From Mesorhizobium sp. M2D.F.Ca.ET.226.01.1.1 (GTDB lineage: Bacteria; Pseudomonadota; Alphaproteobacteria; Rhizobiales; Rhizobiaceae): a DNA stretch of 64,000 nt. The number at the start of each line of letters is the position of its first letter. Position 1 is the stretch's first letter. The position numbers and the translations under genes are program-made. Shown here piece by piece: positions 12,152 to 20,919 of the stretch. A model generated the notes under the pieces. That model ran no database searches and was not told where the DNA came from. It saw nothing but the letters and a program-made list of their open reading frames with translations. Location: contig NZ_RZOY02000004.1 of the NCBI RefSeq assembly GCF_004022705.2, positions 248,001 to 312,000 of the forward strand, given 5' to 3'.

Positions 12152-13555
12152 ATGTCTGCGATCGAAACCGGCGCCCTCGCGCCGGAAAACCTTTGGCGTC
12201 AGGAAATCAGGGCGACGATCGCGCTCGCCTGGCCGATGGTGCTGACCAATCTCGGCCAGACCGCGATGACCGCGACCGACGTCATGATGATGGGCCGACT
12301 GGGGCCGGATACGCTGGCCGCCGGCGCGCTCGGCTCCAACCTTTACTTCATGCCGCTGATCTTCGGCCTCGGCCTGATGCTGGCGACCTCGCCGATGATG
12401 GCGACCGAGCTCGGCCGCCGCCGTCATTCGGTGCGCGACCTGCGCCGCACCGTGCGCCAGGGCCTGTGGCTGGCGATCCTGATTTCGATCCCGATCTGGC
12501 TCTTCCTCTGGCATGGCGAACAGGTGCTCTTGGCCATGGGCCAGAAGCCGGAACTCGCGCATCAGGCCGGCATCTATCTGCGCTGGCTGCAATGGGCGGT
12601 GCTGCCCTTCTACTTCTATATCGTGCTGCGCTCCTTCATCTCGGCGCTGGAGCGGCCGGGCTGGGCGCTGATCATCGTTTTCGTGGCGGTCGCCTGCAAC
12701 GCCTTCTTCAACTGGGTGTTCATGTTCGGCAATCTCGGCGTCAAGCCGATGGGCATTGCCGGCTCGGGCCTCGCCACCACTTTGTCCAGCACGCTGATGT
12801 TCACCGGCCTGGCGGCCGTGGTGATGCTCGAGAAGAAATTCCGCCGCTACCGCCTGTTCGGCCGCTTCTGGCGCGCCGACTGGCCGCGTTTCCGCGGGTT
12901 GCTCAGGCTCGGCCTGCCGATCGCCGGCATCCTCGCCTTCGAGGTGACGATCTTCAACGCGGCAGCGCTCCTGATGGGCCTGATCGACGCGGATTCGTTG
13001 GCCGCCCACGCCATCGCCACCCAGATCGCCTCGATCTCCTTCATGGTGCCGCTCGGCCTCAACCAGGCGGTCACCGTGCGCGTCGGCCTGGCGCATGGCG
13101 CCGGCAATCCGGAAGGCGTGTCGCGCGCCGGCTGGACGGCCTTCGTCATCGGCGTATCCTTCATGGCACTGATGGGGCTGGTGATGATCCTTTGGCCGCA
13201 TGTGCTGATCAGTGCCTTCATCGACCTTGCCGATCCGGCCAATGCCAGGGTGATCACACTTGCCGTGTCTTTCCTGGTGTTTGCAGCACTTTTCCAGATC
13301 TTCGACGGCGCCCAGGCGGTGGCCGCCGGCATGCTGCGCGGCCTGCACGACACCAAGGTGCCGATGATCTACGCCGCGATCGGCTATTGGGGCGTCGGCC
13401 TGCCGCTCGGCGTGCTGCTCGCCTTCCATTTCGGCTTCAACGGCGTCGGCGTCTGGATCGGCTTGGCGACGGGCCTGGCTGTCGTGGCGGGCCTGCTCCT
13501 GGTGCGCTGGCTCAGGCGCGACCGCATCGCGCCGCAGCTCGCCTTCGGGCATTGA
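12152..13555 (+). CDS. MATE family multidrug/toxin efflux transporter
   Basis: Cation-coupled multidrug exporter of the inner membrane, 467 residues with about twelve hydrophobic segments, the usual NorM length. The family pattern PMVLTNLGQTAMTATDVMMMGRLG is at the N terminus, and the internally duplicated second half begins near RLGLPIAGILAFEV. It is transcribed divergently from the AraC gene across a 246-bp spacer and ends 46 bp before a convergent hydrolase. Substrate is unknown. Confidence 0.93.
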   Translation: MSAIETGALAPENLWRQEIRATIALAWPMVLTNLGQTAMTATDVMMMGRLGPDTLAAGALGSNLYFMPLIFGLGLMLATSPMMATELGRRRHSVRDLRRTVRQGLWLAILISIPIWLFLWHGEQVLLAMGQKPELAHQAGIYLRWLQWAVLPFYFYIVLRSFISALERPGWALIIVFVAVACNAFFNWVFMFGNLGVKPMGIAGSGLATTLSSTLMFTGLAAVVMLEKKFRRYRLFGRFWRADWPRFRGLLRLGLPIAGILAFEVTIFNAAALLMGLIDADSLAAHAIATQIASISFMVPLGLNQAVTVRVGLAHGAGNPEGVSRAGWTAFVIGVSFMALMGLVMILWPHVLISAFIDLADPANARVITLAVSFLVFAALFQIFDGAQAVAAGMLRGLHDTKVPMIYAAIGYWGVGLPLGVLLAFHFGFNGVGVWIGLATGLAVVAGLLLVRWLRRDRIAPQLAFGH

Positions 13556-13601
13556 GGCGCGCCGCCTGAATTTTGTTGTGCGCGTCGTACTTTGATGCTG
13601 C

Positions 13602-14465
13602 CTATTGTTTCAGCACGGCGAGAAAATCCGGCACGTCCTTGAGCGCCGCGGCGCGAGCGGCCGGGTTTAGGCCCGCATGAGCAACACCGTCGCCATTGGC
13701 GCTGTAGGCCAGCCCGTGCAGTTCGTGGAGCTTCTGCGCCTCGTTGTCGAAATCATGGTAGGCGCCGGGATAGAGGATCAGCTTCACCTTGTCGTGGTTG
13801 GCGTCGGCCAATGTCTTGCACGGCGCGGCCGGCGTCCAGTCGTCCGCGTCGCCCATCACGATGAGCAGCGGCACGCGCGTCGCCCAACCGCCCTTGTCGG
13901 CGATGGCGGTGCAGCCCGGGTAGAAGGCCACGGCCGCGCGAAAGTCCGGCGAGCCAGCCTTTGGCCTGTTCTTCGGCCGTACCGTGTAAAGCACGCTCGA
14001 GCCGCCATTCGACCAGCCGAGCAAGCCGATGGCGTCCGGCTTCACAAAGCGCAGCGTCTGCAGATAGCGGCGGGCGGCATTGGCATCCTCGACCCGTTCC
14101 CGATATGGCTCGACCTCGCGATCATCATTCCGGCATTGCGGGCCGAGGTCGCGCGAGCCGTAGCTGTCGGGAAAGATCACGACGTAGCCGAGCGCGGCGA
14201 GCCGCTGACCCCAATCGGCATGGCGCGGGCTGAGCTCCGCGTCGTTCTTACGGCTCCACAGGCCGCTACAGCCATGCATCGCGACGATCGCCGGAAATGG
14301 TCCTTGTCCCCGCGGCTTGAACAGCATGGCGTCCAGCTTCGCGGGCTGGTTCTCACCGTCGGCCGGAATGATGACGCTTTCCGGTGTCTGCTCGGCGGCC
14401 ATGACTGGCTGGGCGAGCCATAGGACGAATTGGCCTGCGAGAGCGACAAGATGTTTCGCCTGCAT
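13602..14465 (-). CDS. Secreted dienelactone hydrolase family protein (alpha/beta hydrolase)
   Basis: Predicted exported serine hydrolase, 287 residues. A signal peptide ends near VMAAE at about 24. The nucleophile elbow is GWSNGGS, the acid is in GDADDWTP and the histidine in GAYHDFD, giving a complete triad; MHGCSG provides the oxyanion region. The family includes dienelactone hydrolases and other small-ester hydrolases. It stands alone between the convergent MATE gene and the amino-acid permease operon, so context gives no substrate. Confidence 0.85.
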   Translation of the reverse strand: MQAKHLVALAGQFVLWLAQPVMAAEQTPESVIIPADGENQPAKLDAMLFKPRGQGPFPAIVAMHGCSGLWSRKNDAELSPRHADWGQRLAALGYVVIFPDSYGSRDLGPQCRNDDREVEPYRERVEDANAARRYLQTLRFVKPDAIGLLGWSNGGSSVLYTVRPKNRPKAGSPDFRAAVAFYPGCTAIADKGGWATRVPLLIVMGDADDWTPAAPCKTLADANHDKVKLILYPGAYHDFDNEAQKLHELHGLAYSANGDGVAHAGLNPAARAAALKDVPDFLAVLKQ

Positions 14466-14499
14466 CGCCGCCCGCCCTTCTCCATCTCTTTGTTTTTAC

Positions 14500-14542
14500 G
14501 CAATTCCGGAGGGAAAACCGCGCACACTTTTCCTGGAATTGC
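14500..14542. repeat. Short rhizobial intergenic palindrome, family B copy 1
   Basis: GCAATTCC at one end and GGAATTGC at the other frame an AAAACCGC...ACTTTTCC core. The same element recurs, sometimes in opposite orientation, at 15958, 16930 and 47046, with a half copy at 19209. It lies between the hydrolase and permease genes. Confidence 0.75.
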
Positions 14543-14612
14543 TCTTGAAGCCGCGACGCGGAGAGTGGCGCTCGCCCCGGCCCGCTGCAAATCACAGTTG
14601 CGTGGCAAATGA

Positions 14613-15257
14613 CTACCGCGCAGCTGTGCGCTCAAGCCGCCGTGCGTATTGCGTCAGCGGAAAACACATGACGAAGAAGATCAGCGCCACCAGCCCGTAG
14701 ACCTTGAACGGCTCGAAGGTCGCGTTGTTGATGGCGTTTGAGGTTCGCACCAGCTCCTCGAAGCCGATGATTGAGGTCAGCGCCGTCGATTTGATCAATT
14801 GCACCAGGAAGCCGACCGTCGGCGCGCGGGTGATGGCGAAGGCCTGCGGCAGGATAATCAGCCTGAGTTCCTGCAGATAGTGCAGCCCGAGGCTGGCGCC
14901 GGCGTCCCACTGGCCGCGCGGCAGCGCGTCGACGCCGCTGCGCCAGATTTCGGCAAGATAGGCGCTGGCGAAGAAGGTCAGCCCGAGCACCGCCGCCGTC
15001 CACGGCTCGATGCGCAGTCCGAGCATCGGCAGGCCGAAGAACATCAGGAAGAGCTGCATCAGGAGCGGCGTGCCCTGGAACAGCGCGATATAGCCGGACG
15101 CAATCGGCTTCACCCATTTGTTCTTGGCGATGCGGAAGAACAGCACCACCAGCCCGACCAGCGCGCCGCCGATGAAGGCGGCGAGCGACAAAAGCACCGT
15201 CCAGCGCGCGGCGAGCAAGAGGTTGCGGACGATGTCCCAGAAGGTGAATTCGATCAT
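14613..15257 (-). CDS. Polar amino-acid ABC transporter permease (HisM/GlnP type)
   Basis: Inner-membrane channel subunit, 214 residues with about five helices. The conserved loop DAGASLGLHYLQELRLIILPQA is the HisQ/HisM EAA motif. Its ATG overlaps the stop of the upstream permease gene (ATGA). It is the last gene of the ureohydrolase, binding protein, permease, permease operon. No ATPase gene follows, so the ATPase must be encoded elsewhere. Confidence 0.93.
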   Translation of the reverse strand: MIEFTFWDIVRNLLLAARWTVLLSLAAFIGGALVGLVVLFFRIAKNKWVKPIASGYIALFQGTPLLMQLFLMFFGLPMLGLRIEPWTAAVLGLTFFASAYLAEIWRSGVDALPRGQWDAGASLGLHYLQELRLIILPQAFAITRAPTVGFLVQLIKSTALTSIIGFEELVRTSNAINNATFEPFKVYGLVALIFFVMCFPLTQYARRLERTAAR

Positions 15258-15922
15258 GACACGCCTGCTCCGAGCGCCCGGCGTCCGCCGACAACGAGCA
15301 GCCGGCGCAGTCCCATCGACAGGCCGAGATAGACCATCGTCACCACGAAATAGGTCTCGAAGGCGCGGAACGTGCGGGCCTGCAGCATGTCGGCCTCGTA
15401 GGTCAGCTCGCGCACCGCGATCTGCGACACCACGGCCGATTCCAGCATCATGATCACGATCTGGCTGGTCAGCGCCGGATAGATCACCTTCAGCGCCTGC
15501 GGCAGCACGATCTTGACGAACACCTGGCGCGGCCTGAGGCCAAGGGCGAGGGCCGCCTCCGTCTGTCCGCGCGGCACGGCGTCGAGCCCGGCGCCGACGA
15601 TCTCGATCGTATAGGCCGCCATGTTGAGCGTCATCGCCAGCATCGCGGCCAGGATCGGATCGAGCCTGACGCCGAGGCTGGGCAGGCCGAAGAAGATGAA
15701 GAACAACTGCACCAGGAACGGCGTGTTGCGCATCACCTCGACATAGACGCCGATCGCCAGCTGCAGCGGCTTGGGGCCGTTTCTTTTGCCGGCGGCGCCC
15801 AGGATGCCGAGGAAGGTTCCGGCGAACGTCGTGACGGCGATCAGAAGCAGCGTCATCGCCGCGCCGCGCGCAATCACGCCCGCCGCACCCGCAAGCCAGC
15901 CGAAGTCGAGGCTGTAGCCCAT
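15254..15922 (-). CDS. Polar amino-acid ABC transporter permease (HisQ type)
   Basis: Partner channel subunit, 222 residues, with the EAA loop EAALALGLRPRQVFVKIVLPQALKV and GAGLDAVPRGQ just before it. It is coupled by a 4-bp overlap to the second permease. A family-B palindrome occupies the spacer between it and the binding-protein gene. Confidence 0.93.
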   Translation of the reverse strand: MGYSLDFGWLAGAAGVIARGAAMTLLLIAVTTFAGTFLGILGAAGKRNGPKPLQLAIGVYVEVMRNTPFLVQLFFIFFGLPSLGVRLDPILAAMLAMTLNMAAYTIEIVGAGLDAVPRGQTEAALALGLRPRQVFVKIVLPQALKVIYPALTSQIVIMMLESAVVSQIAVRELTYEADMLQARTFRAFETYFVVTMVYLGLSMGLRRLLVVGGRRALGAGVS

Positions 15923-15957
15923 GGCGATTGACCTTGTTGGAGGCGCCTGACCTAGAA

Positions 15958-16000
15958 CAATTCCAGGAAAAGTGTGAAGCGGTTTTCCGTCCGGAATTGC
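15958..16000. repeat. Short rhizobial intergenic palindrome, family B copy 2
   Basis: CAATTCCAGGAAAAGTGT at the left and TTTTCCGTCCGGAATTGC at the right. It lies in the spacer between the binding-protein and first permease genes and could fold as a hairpin in that transcript. Confidence 0.75.
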
Positions 16001-16056
16001 GTGAAAACAGAGAGGAGAGCGGTTCGGCGCCCGTTACGGCGCCGAACCGATCGGTA

Positions 16057-16857
16057 TCAATCCTTAAGATTGTCGGGGTTGAGGGGCGTCTTCAGCCAGG
16101 CCTTCGAGCTCTCGTCCAGCTTGCCGTCGACGAGCATCTTGGCGACCGCGTCGTTGACAGCCTTCTTCAGCCGCTCCTCGTTCTTGTTGAGGCCGATATG
16201 CGAGGGCGAGGTGAGCAGTTGGAATTTCTGCTCAGGCTGCAGCGCGTCCTGCTTGGCCAGCACCTGGGCGCCGACATCGTTGCCGACCACCATCAGCTGT
16301 GTCTGGCCGGAGATGAAGGCCTGGATGACGGAGTTGTAGTTGTCGAAGCGGCGGATGTCGGCCGAAGCCGGCGCGGCTTCGGTCAGCGAGGTGTCCTCCA
16401 GCGTGCCGCGATTGACCGCGATCGACTTGTCGGCGAGGTCTTCCTTGCCTTTCACGGCCGTTGCTTTCGGCCCGATGACAGCAATGTAATAGGGCGCATA
16501 GGCGGCGGCGAAGTCGATGACCTGCTCGCGTTCCTTGGAATAGCCGACGCTCATCAAGATATCGACGCGCTTGTCGGTGAGATACGGGATGCGGTTCTGG
16601 CCGGTGACGCTGACCAGGTTGAGCTTCACCTTGAGCGAATCGGCGATCGCCTGCGCCACGTCGATGTCATAGCCCTTGATGCTCATATCGGCGCTGGCCG
16701 AGGAGAAGGGCGGGAAGTCCGAGAAGATGCCGACATTGATGGCGCCGGCCTTGGTGATGTTGTCGACGGCGTCGGCCTTGGCCTGGGTGGCGAGGCCGGC
16801 GGTGCCGAGCATCATGGCTGCCGCGATGGCGGATTTCAGTGCATTGCGAAGAGTCAT
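16057..16857 (-). CDS. Periplasmic amino-acid-type substrate-binding protein
   Basis: Receptor of the polar amino-acid ABC importer, 266 residues, family-3 type. The signal peptide ends near LATQAKA. Family signatures are INVGIFSDFPPFSS, GYDIDVAQAIADSLKV and DILMSVGYSKEREQVIDFA. The gene follows the ureohydrolase gene by 129 bp, with a family-B palindrome between. The ligand is probably a guanidino or basic amino compound processed by the neighbouring enzyme; this is inference from context. Confidence 0.92.
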   Translation of the reverse strand: MTLRNALKSAIAAAMMLGTAGLATQAKADAVDNITKAGAINVGIFSDFPPFSSASADMSIKGYDIDVAQAIADSLKVKLNLVSVTGQNRIPYLTDKRVDILMSVGYSKEREQVIDFAAAYAPYYIAVIGPKATAVKGKEDLADKSIAVNRGTLEDTSLTEAAPASADIRRFDNYNSVIQAFISGQTQLMVVGNDVGAQVLAKQDALQPEQKFQLLTSPSHIGLNKNEERLKKAVNDAVAKMLVDGKLDESSKAWLKTPLNPDNLKD

Positions 16858-16929
16858 GGTTATTCCCCTGCTGGAAGCTTGTTGTTGAAACCGGCCGCCG
16901 GCTCCAGCGCGACGGCCGTATTGGCTTGA

Positions 16930-16972
16930 GCAATTCCAGAAATGCGGGACGCGGTTTTCCGTCCGGAATTGC
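16930..16972. repeat. Short rhizobial intergenic palindrome, family B copy 3
   Basis: CAATTCCAG at 16931 pairs with the CCGGAATTG end near 16971, around a CGGTTTTCCGTCC core. It sits between the ureohydrolase and binding-protein genes, in the same orientation as the copy at 15958. Confidence 0.75.
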
Positions 16973-16986
16973 CCGATAGATAGACT

Positions 16987-18042
16987 TCAGCCTTTCTTGA
17001 TCGCCGGGCTGAACACCATCAGGCTCAGGATCTCGAACAGAACCTGGGCGCCGACATGGGCGGTGTTGGTGGTGGAGTCGTATTGCGGCGCCACCTCGAC
17101 GACGTCGCCGCCGACGATGTTGAGGCCCTTCAGGCCGCGCAGCAGCTCTAGCACCTCGCGCGTCGTCAGGCCGCCCACTTCCGGCGTGCCCGTGCCCGGC
17201 GCGAAGGCCGGATCGATGCTGTCGACATCGAAGGAGATGTAGGTCGGCCCGTCGCCGACAATCTTGCGCGCCTTCTCGATGATCGCCGGAATGCCGAGCC
17301 CGGTCACCTCCTCGGCATGCACAACCGTCATGCCGGACTCGTAGGTGAACTCCCACAGATATTCGGCCGAGCCGCGAATGCCGATCTGGATGGTGCGCGA
17401 CGGATCGAGCACGCCGTCCAGCACCGCGTTGCGGAACGGCCCGCCATGGTGGAACTTGGTCATGTCGAACAGCCCGCTGGTGTCGCAATGGGCATCGATA
17501 TGGATCATGCCGACCGGTGCCTTCTTGCCGACCGCCTTCAGGATCGGATGGCTGATCGAATGGTCGCCGCCGACCGAGAGCGGCAGCACGCCGGCATCGA
17601 CGATCTGGTTGGTGCGCTTTTCGATGTCCTCATGGCTGATCTCCAGCCGGTAGCGGCTGCGGAACGGCGTGTCGCCGATGTCGGCGACGCGAAGCTCATG
17701 CGTTGGCGCGCATTCCAGAACATGATTGTAAGGGCCGATGCGTTCGATGGCGCGCAGCGCCCGCGGCCCGAACCGCGAGCCGGGACGGTTGGTGACGCCG
17801 AGATCCATCGGCACGCCGATCATCGCCACCTGCAGGTCGCCGAAGTCCGGGTTCTCGGCGGCGATCTCGCGGTAAGGCGCGGCGAGGAAGGTCGGGATGC
17901 CGGAATAGGGGGCGAGCCGCGTGCCCGACTTGTTGAAGATCTTGTCGGCGACCTTGCGGAATTTCGGGTCGAACATCTCGCCGCCATGGCTCTCGCCATA
18001 TTTGCGGCGCAACGCTTCGAGCTTGCCGCGATCGTAACCCAT
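16987..18042 (-). CDS. Ureohydrolase, agmatinase/guanidinobutyrase family
   Basis: Mn-dependent enzyme expected to hydrolyse a guanidino group to urea plus an amine. The manganese ligands are all present: GGDHSIS, HIDAHCDT and FDVDSIDPAFAPGTGTPE. I place the start at the ATG at 18042 (MGYDRGKLE), with an upstream GAGGA; that gives 351 residues, longer than classical agmatinases because of an N-terminal extension. It heads an operon with an amino-acid binding protein and two permeases, opposite a LysR regulator. Agmatine, 4-guanidinobutyrate, 3-guanidinopropionate or guanidine are candidate substrates that sequence alone does not separate. Confidence 0.87.
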   Translation of the reverse strand: MGYDRGKLEALRRKYGESHGGEMFDPKFRKVADKIFNKSGTRLAPYSGIPTFLAAPYREIAAENPDFGDLQVAMIGVPMDLGVTNRPGSRFGPRALRAIERIGPYNHVLECAPTHELRVADIGDTPFRSRYRLEISHEDIEKRTNQIVDAGVLPLSVGGDHSISHPILKAVGKKAPVGMIHIDAHCDTSGLFDMTKFHHGGPFRNAVLDGVLDPSRTIQIGIRGSAEYLWEFTYESGMTVVHAEEVTGLGIPAIIEKARKIVGDGPTYISFDVDSIDPAFAPGTGTPEVGGLTTREVLELLRGLKGLNIVGGDVVEVAPQYDSTTNTAHVGAQVLFEILSLMVFSPAIKKG

Positions 18043-18212
18043 GTCCGGTCCTCCTCTGCTTGCTGCCGCACGGACGATTTGCCAAGCCAGCCTGTTGCCC
18101 GGCTGGATCGTTGCCGCTGTTCCTGCGGATTTCACGTCTCTTGAAAGCTGTTCCGGACAAAAGTGTCGGGCAGCGGCATTGAAAAATCAATTGATATTGT
18201 TAGGGTCTTTGC

Positions 18213-18229
18213 TGTGAGAAAATCTCACA
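18213..18229. promoter_or_regulatory. LysR-type operator (T-N11-A) between ureohydrolase and lysR genes
   Basis: TGTGAGA-AAA-TCTCACA is a perfect 17-bp inverted repeat; its inner part, 18215-18227, is an exact T-N11-A LTTR box. It lies 15 bp upstream of the lysR ATG and about 170 bp upstream of the ureohydrolase start. That position suits regulation of the divergent operon together with autorepression. Confidence 0.7.
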
Positions 18230-18244
18230 TAGTAGGAGCCTTTC

Positions 18245-19228
18245 ATGGCCAAGCGCCTGCCGCCGCTGAACCCGCTGCGCGCCTTCGAAGCCACGGCGCG
18301 CCACGCCTCGCTCACCAAGGCGGCGGGTGAGCTGAACGTAACGCACGGCGCCGTCAGTCACCAGATCAAGGCGCTTGAGCAGTCGCTTGGCGTAAAGCTC
18401 TTCGAACGGACAGGCCAGCGCGTCAAGCTGACGCCGCATGGCGCCGAATTCCTGCCGGCCGTTTCCGCTGCCTTCGAAGGCATCGCCGCCGCCACGCAGC
18501 GCATGACGCGCCCGGCAAGCGCCGGCGCGCTCTCGGTGTCCTGTGTGCCGGCGCTGCTGCTGCTTTGGATGACGCCGCGGCTCGGCTCGTTTACCGCGCA
18601 ATATCCCGACATCCAGCTGACCCTGATCCCATCCAACGATCCCAAGGACATCCGCGCCGCCGATATCGATGTCTGCGTGCATTATGGCGACGGCGGCTGG
18701 AGCGATTGCTGGATGCGTAAATGGTCCGGGCTGGAACTCTTTCCGGTGGTCAGCCCGACGCTGATCAACAATCGGCCGATCCGTGGCGTGCGCGACCTTG
18801 CCGACCACGTCTTCCTGCATGGCGACGACGGCCGCGAATGGCACACCTGGCTCGCCGCAGCCGACGCGCTGGACCTCGCGCGCGGCCGCCGCCACCATCT
18901 GGGCGACGCGCGCATGGCGACGGAGGCTGCCGTGCACGGCCATGGCGTGGCGCTCGGCGATTCCGTCACGGCGCGCGCTCTACTTGCCAGGGGTATGCTC
19001 GTCGCGCCCTTCACGCTCTCGGTGCCGGCGGTCGACGATTTCTACGTCGTCTGCCGTAACGAGATGCGCTCGGCGCCCATCGTCCAGCTCTTTATCGATT
19101 GGCTGTTCGCCGAGAAGGAGCAGGACGAGGGCCGCGCCGACGCGCCGGTGGCCGGCCGCGTGCCCAGCCGCAGGAAACGGCCCGCCCTCAAGGTGATAGG
19201 CGCCAGAGCGATTCCAGGAAAAGTGTAA
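18245..19228 (+). CDS. LysR-family transcriptional regulator (GcvA-like)
   Basis: DNA-binding regulator of 327 residues. The N-terminal winged HTH is HASLTKAAGELNVTHGAVSHQIKALEQ at about 22-48, followed by LFERTGQRVKLTPHG. The effector domain begins LSVSCVPALLLLWMTPRL, typical of the GcvA group. The ATG at 18245 has GGAG six bases upstream. It is divergent from the ureohydrolase/ABC operon with a perfect LTTR box between, so it is the likely regulator. The last residues (ARAIPGKV) are encoded by a half copy of palindrome family B. Confidence 0.92.
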   Translation: MAKRLPPLNPLRAFEATARHASLTKAAGELNVTHGAVSHQIKALEQSLGVKLFERTGQRVKLTPHGAEFLPAVSAAFEGIAAATQRMTRPASAGALSVSCVPALLLLWMTPRLGSFTAQYPDIQLTLIPSNDPKDIRAADIDVCVHYGDGGWSDCWMRKWSGLELFPVVSPTLINNRPIRGVRDLADHVFLHGDDGREWHTWLAAADALDLARGRRHHLGDARMATEAAVHGHGVALGDSVTARALLARGMLVAPFTLSVPAVDDFYVVCRNEMRSAPIVQLFIDWLFAEKEQDEGRADAPVAGRVPSRRKRPALKVIGARAIPGKV

Positions 19229-19230
19229 AA
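19209..19230. repeat. Half copy of palindrome family B overlapping the lysR 3' end
   Basis: GATTCCAGGAAAAGTGTAA matches the left arm of the copy at 15958, but no right arm follows. It supplies the last codons and the stop of the LysR gene. Confidence 0.55.
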
Positions 19231-19369
19231 TGGTTCAGGCCGGCGTCCCGAGGGCTGGACTTGCATAGCTGCTTTTTGTCGGGCCAGCTTGCGAAGCGGG
19301 GAGCGCGTTCGAAAATACAATGCTAAGAGGCATTCCCGCGGCTAGCGAGCAACGAAAGCGCATTGAGAC

Positions 19370-20674
19370 ATGGCAAAGACCGATATAGCGCGGCGCGTCT
19401 ACAACCACACCTGGAAGCTGGATCCGATCGTCCGCAGCCTGCTGGACACCGACTTCTACAAGCTGCTGATGCTGCAGATGATCTGGGGCATGTATCCCAA
19501 GGTCGATGCCACCTTCTCGCTGATCAACCGCACAACCTCGGTGCGTCTCGCCGACGAGATCGACGAAGGTGAATTGCGCGACCAACTCGACCATGCCCGC
19601 ACCTTGCGCTTTTCCAAGAAGGAAATGATCTGGCTCGGCGGCAACAATTTCTATGGCCGCAAGCAGATCTTCGAACCGGAATTCCTGGCATGGCTGGAGG
19701 ATTTCAGGCTTCCGGAATACGAGCTTTCGCGGCGTGATGGCCAGTTCGAGCTCTCCTTCGGCGGCCCGTGGATGTACACCACGCTCTGGGAAATCCCGGC
19801 CTTGGCCATCATCAACGAGCTGCGCTCGCGGGCGGCGATGCGCTCCTTCGGGCCGTTCGCGCTCGACGTGCTTTATGCCCGCGCCAAGGCCAAGATGTGG
19901 GCCAAGACCGAGCGGCTGAAGGCGCTTCCCGGCATCCGCATTTCCGATTTCGGCACCAGGCGCCGCCACTCCTTCCTCTGGCAGCGCTGGTGCGTCGAGG
20001 CGCTGAAGGAAGGCATCGGCGAAGCCTTCACCGGCACCTCCAACGTGCTCCTGGCCATGGACAACGACCTGGAGGCGCTCGGCACCAACGCGCATGAATT
20101 GCCGATGGTGTTTGCGGCGCTTGCCAATTCCGAAGAAGAGCTTCGCGAGGCGCCCTACAAGGTGCTGCAGGACTGGCAGCGCTACTACGGCGGCAATCTT
20201 TTGATCGTGCTGCCCGATGCCTTCGGCACGGATTCCTTCCTGCGCGATGCGCCGGACTGGGTCGCCGACTGGACCGGCTTCCGCCCCGACAGCGCGCCGC
20301 CGATCGAGGGTGGCGAAAAAATCATCGACTGGTGGCGCAAGAAAGGCAAGGACCCCAAGCAGAAGCTGCTCATCTTCTCCGACGGTCTGGAGGTCGAGAC
20401 CATCGAGGAAACCTACCGGCATTTCCGCGGCAAAGTGCGCATGTCCTTCGGCTGGGGCACCAACCTCACCAACGATTTCGAAGGCTGCGCGCCGACCGAG
20501 ACCGACAGCCTCGATGCGATCTCGCTGGTCTGCAAGGTGACGGAAGCCAATGGCCGGCCGGCGGTGAAGCTGTCCGACAACCCCGCCAAGGCGACCGGGG
20601 ATGAGAGGGAGACCAAGCGGTATCTGAGGATATTTGGCGAGAAGGGGCGGGTGGAGCAGCTGGTGAAGGTGTGA
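19370..20674 (+). CDS. pncB: Nicotinate phosphoribosyltransferase
   Basis: Converts nicotinate and PRPP to nicotinate mononucleotide with ATP, the Preiss-Handler step of NAD salvage, in the cytosol. The 434-residue length is normal. Family markers are [16 protein letters not shown] near 26, the phosphorylated-His region [15 protein letters not shown] near 190, SNVLLA near 222, and [11 protein letters not shown] near 362. It is monocistronic as far as can be seen. Nicotinamidase (pncA) lies 9 kb away in this window, so both enzymes linking nicotinamide to NAD are local. Confidence 0.97.
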   Translation: MAKTDIARRVYNHTWKLDPIVRSLLDTDFYKLLMLQMIWGMYPKVDATFSLINRTTSVRLADEIDEGELRDQLDHARTLRFSKKEMIWLGGNNFYGRKQIFEPEFLAWLEDFRLPEYELSRRDGQFELSFGGPWMYTTLWEIPALAIINELRSRAAMRSFGPFALDVLYARAKAKMWAKTERLKALPGIRISDFGTRRRHSFLWQRWCVEALKEGIGEAFTGTSNVLLAMDNDLEALGTNAHELPMVFAALANSEEELREAPYKVLQDWQRYYGGNLLIVLPDAFGTDSFLRDAPDWVADWTGFRPDSAPPIEGGEKIIDWWRKKGKDPKQKLLIFSDGLEVETIEETYRHFRGKVRMSFGWGTNLTNDFEGCAPTETDSLDAISLVCKVTEANGRPAVKLSDNPAKATGDERETKRYLRIFGEKGRVEQLVKV

Positions 20675-20736
20675 GGGTCGTTGGCTAACTGACGTCGTCA
20701 CGCGGGACAGCAAAGTTGGACAAGCCGAGTTCCTTC

Positions 20737-20896
20737 GCGCCCCCCTCTGTCCTGCCGGACATCTCCCCCACAAGGGGGGAGATTGACCCGTCACCGCCGG
20801 TTTCGCCAACCTTCAACGCCGAAAGCGGAGAGCCGGCGCCCGAACCGCCAATCTCCCCCCTTGTGGGGGAGATGTCCGGCAGGACAGAGGGGGGCG
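20737..20896. repeat. Large GC-rich intergenic palindrome, family A copy 1
   Basis: Near-perfect inverted repeat with arms of about 48 bp (20737-20785 and 20849-20896) around a variable centre. Each arm contains CTCTGTCCTGCCGGACATCT followed by a small CCCCC(A)CAAGGGGG hairpin. Close relatives lie at 23804, 37973 and 59901. It sits at the 5' end of the following membrane-protein gene, where it is open in that gene's frame. Confidence 0.88.
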
Positions 20897-20919
20897 CCGT
20901 AGAACGCCAACCATGCAGG

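Noticed and set aside
11906..13552. Very long minus-strand frame continuous with the AraC gene (854 codons)
   Set aside because: The upstream part is antisense to the MATE exporter and is rich in His, Arg and Gln as expected from codon-shadow reading; the AraC gene has a clear ribosome site at 11905.
14613..16857. Possible disrupted ATPase gene inside the amino-acid ABC operon
   Set aside because: I looked for Walker A, LSGGQ and Walker B remnants in the spacers between 14466 and 16986 and saw none; the gene is absent rather than decayed.
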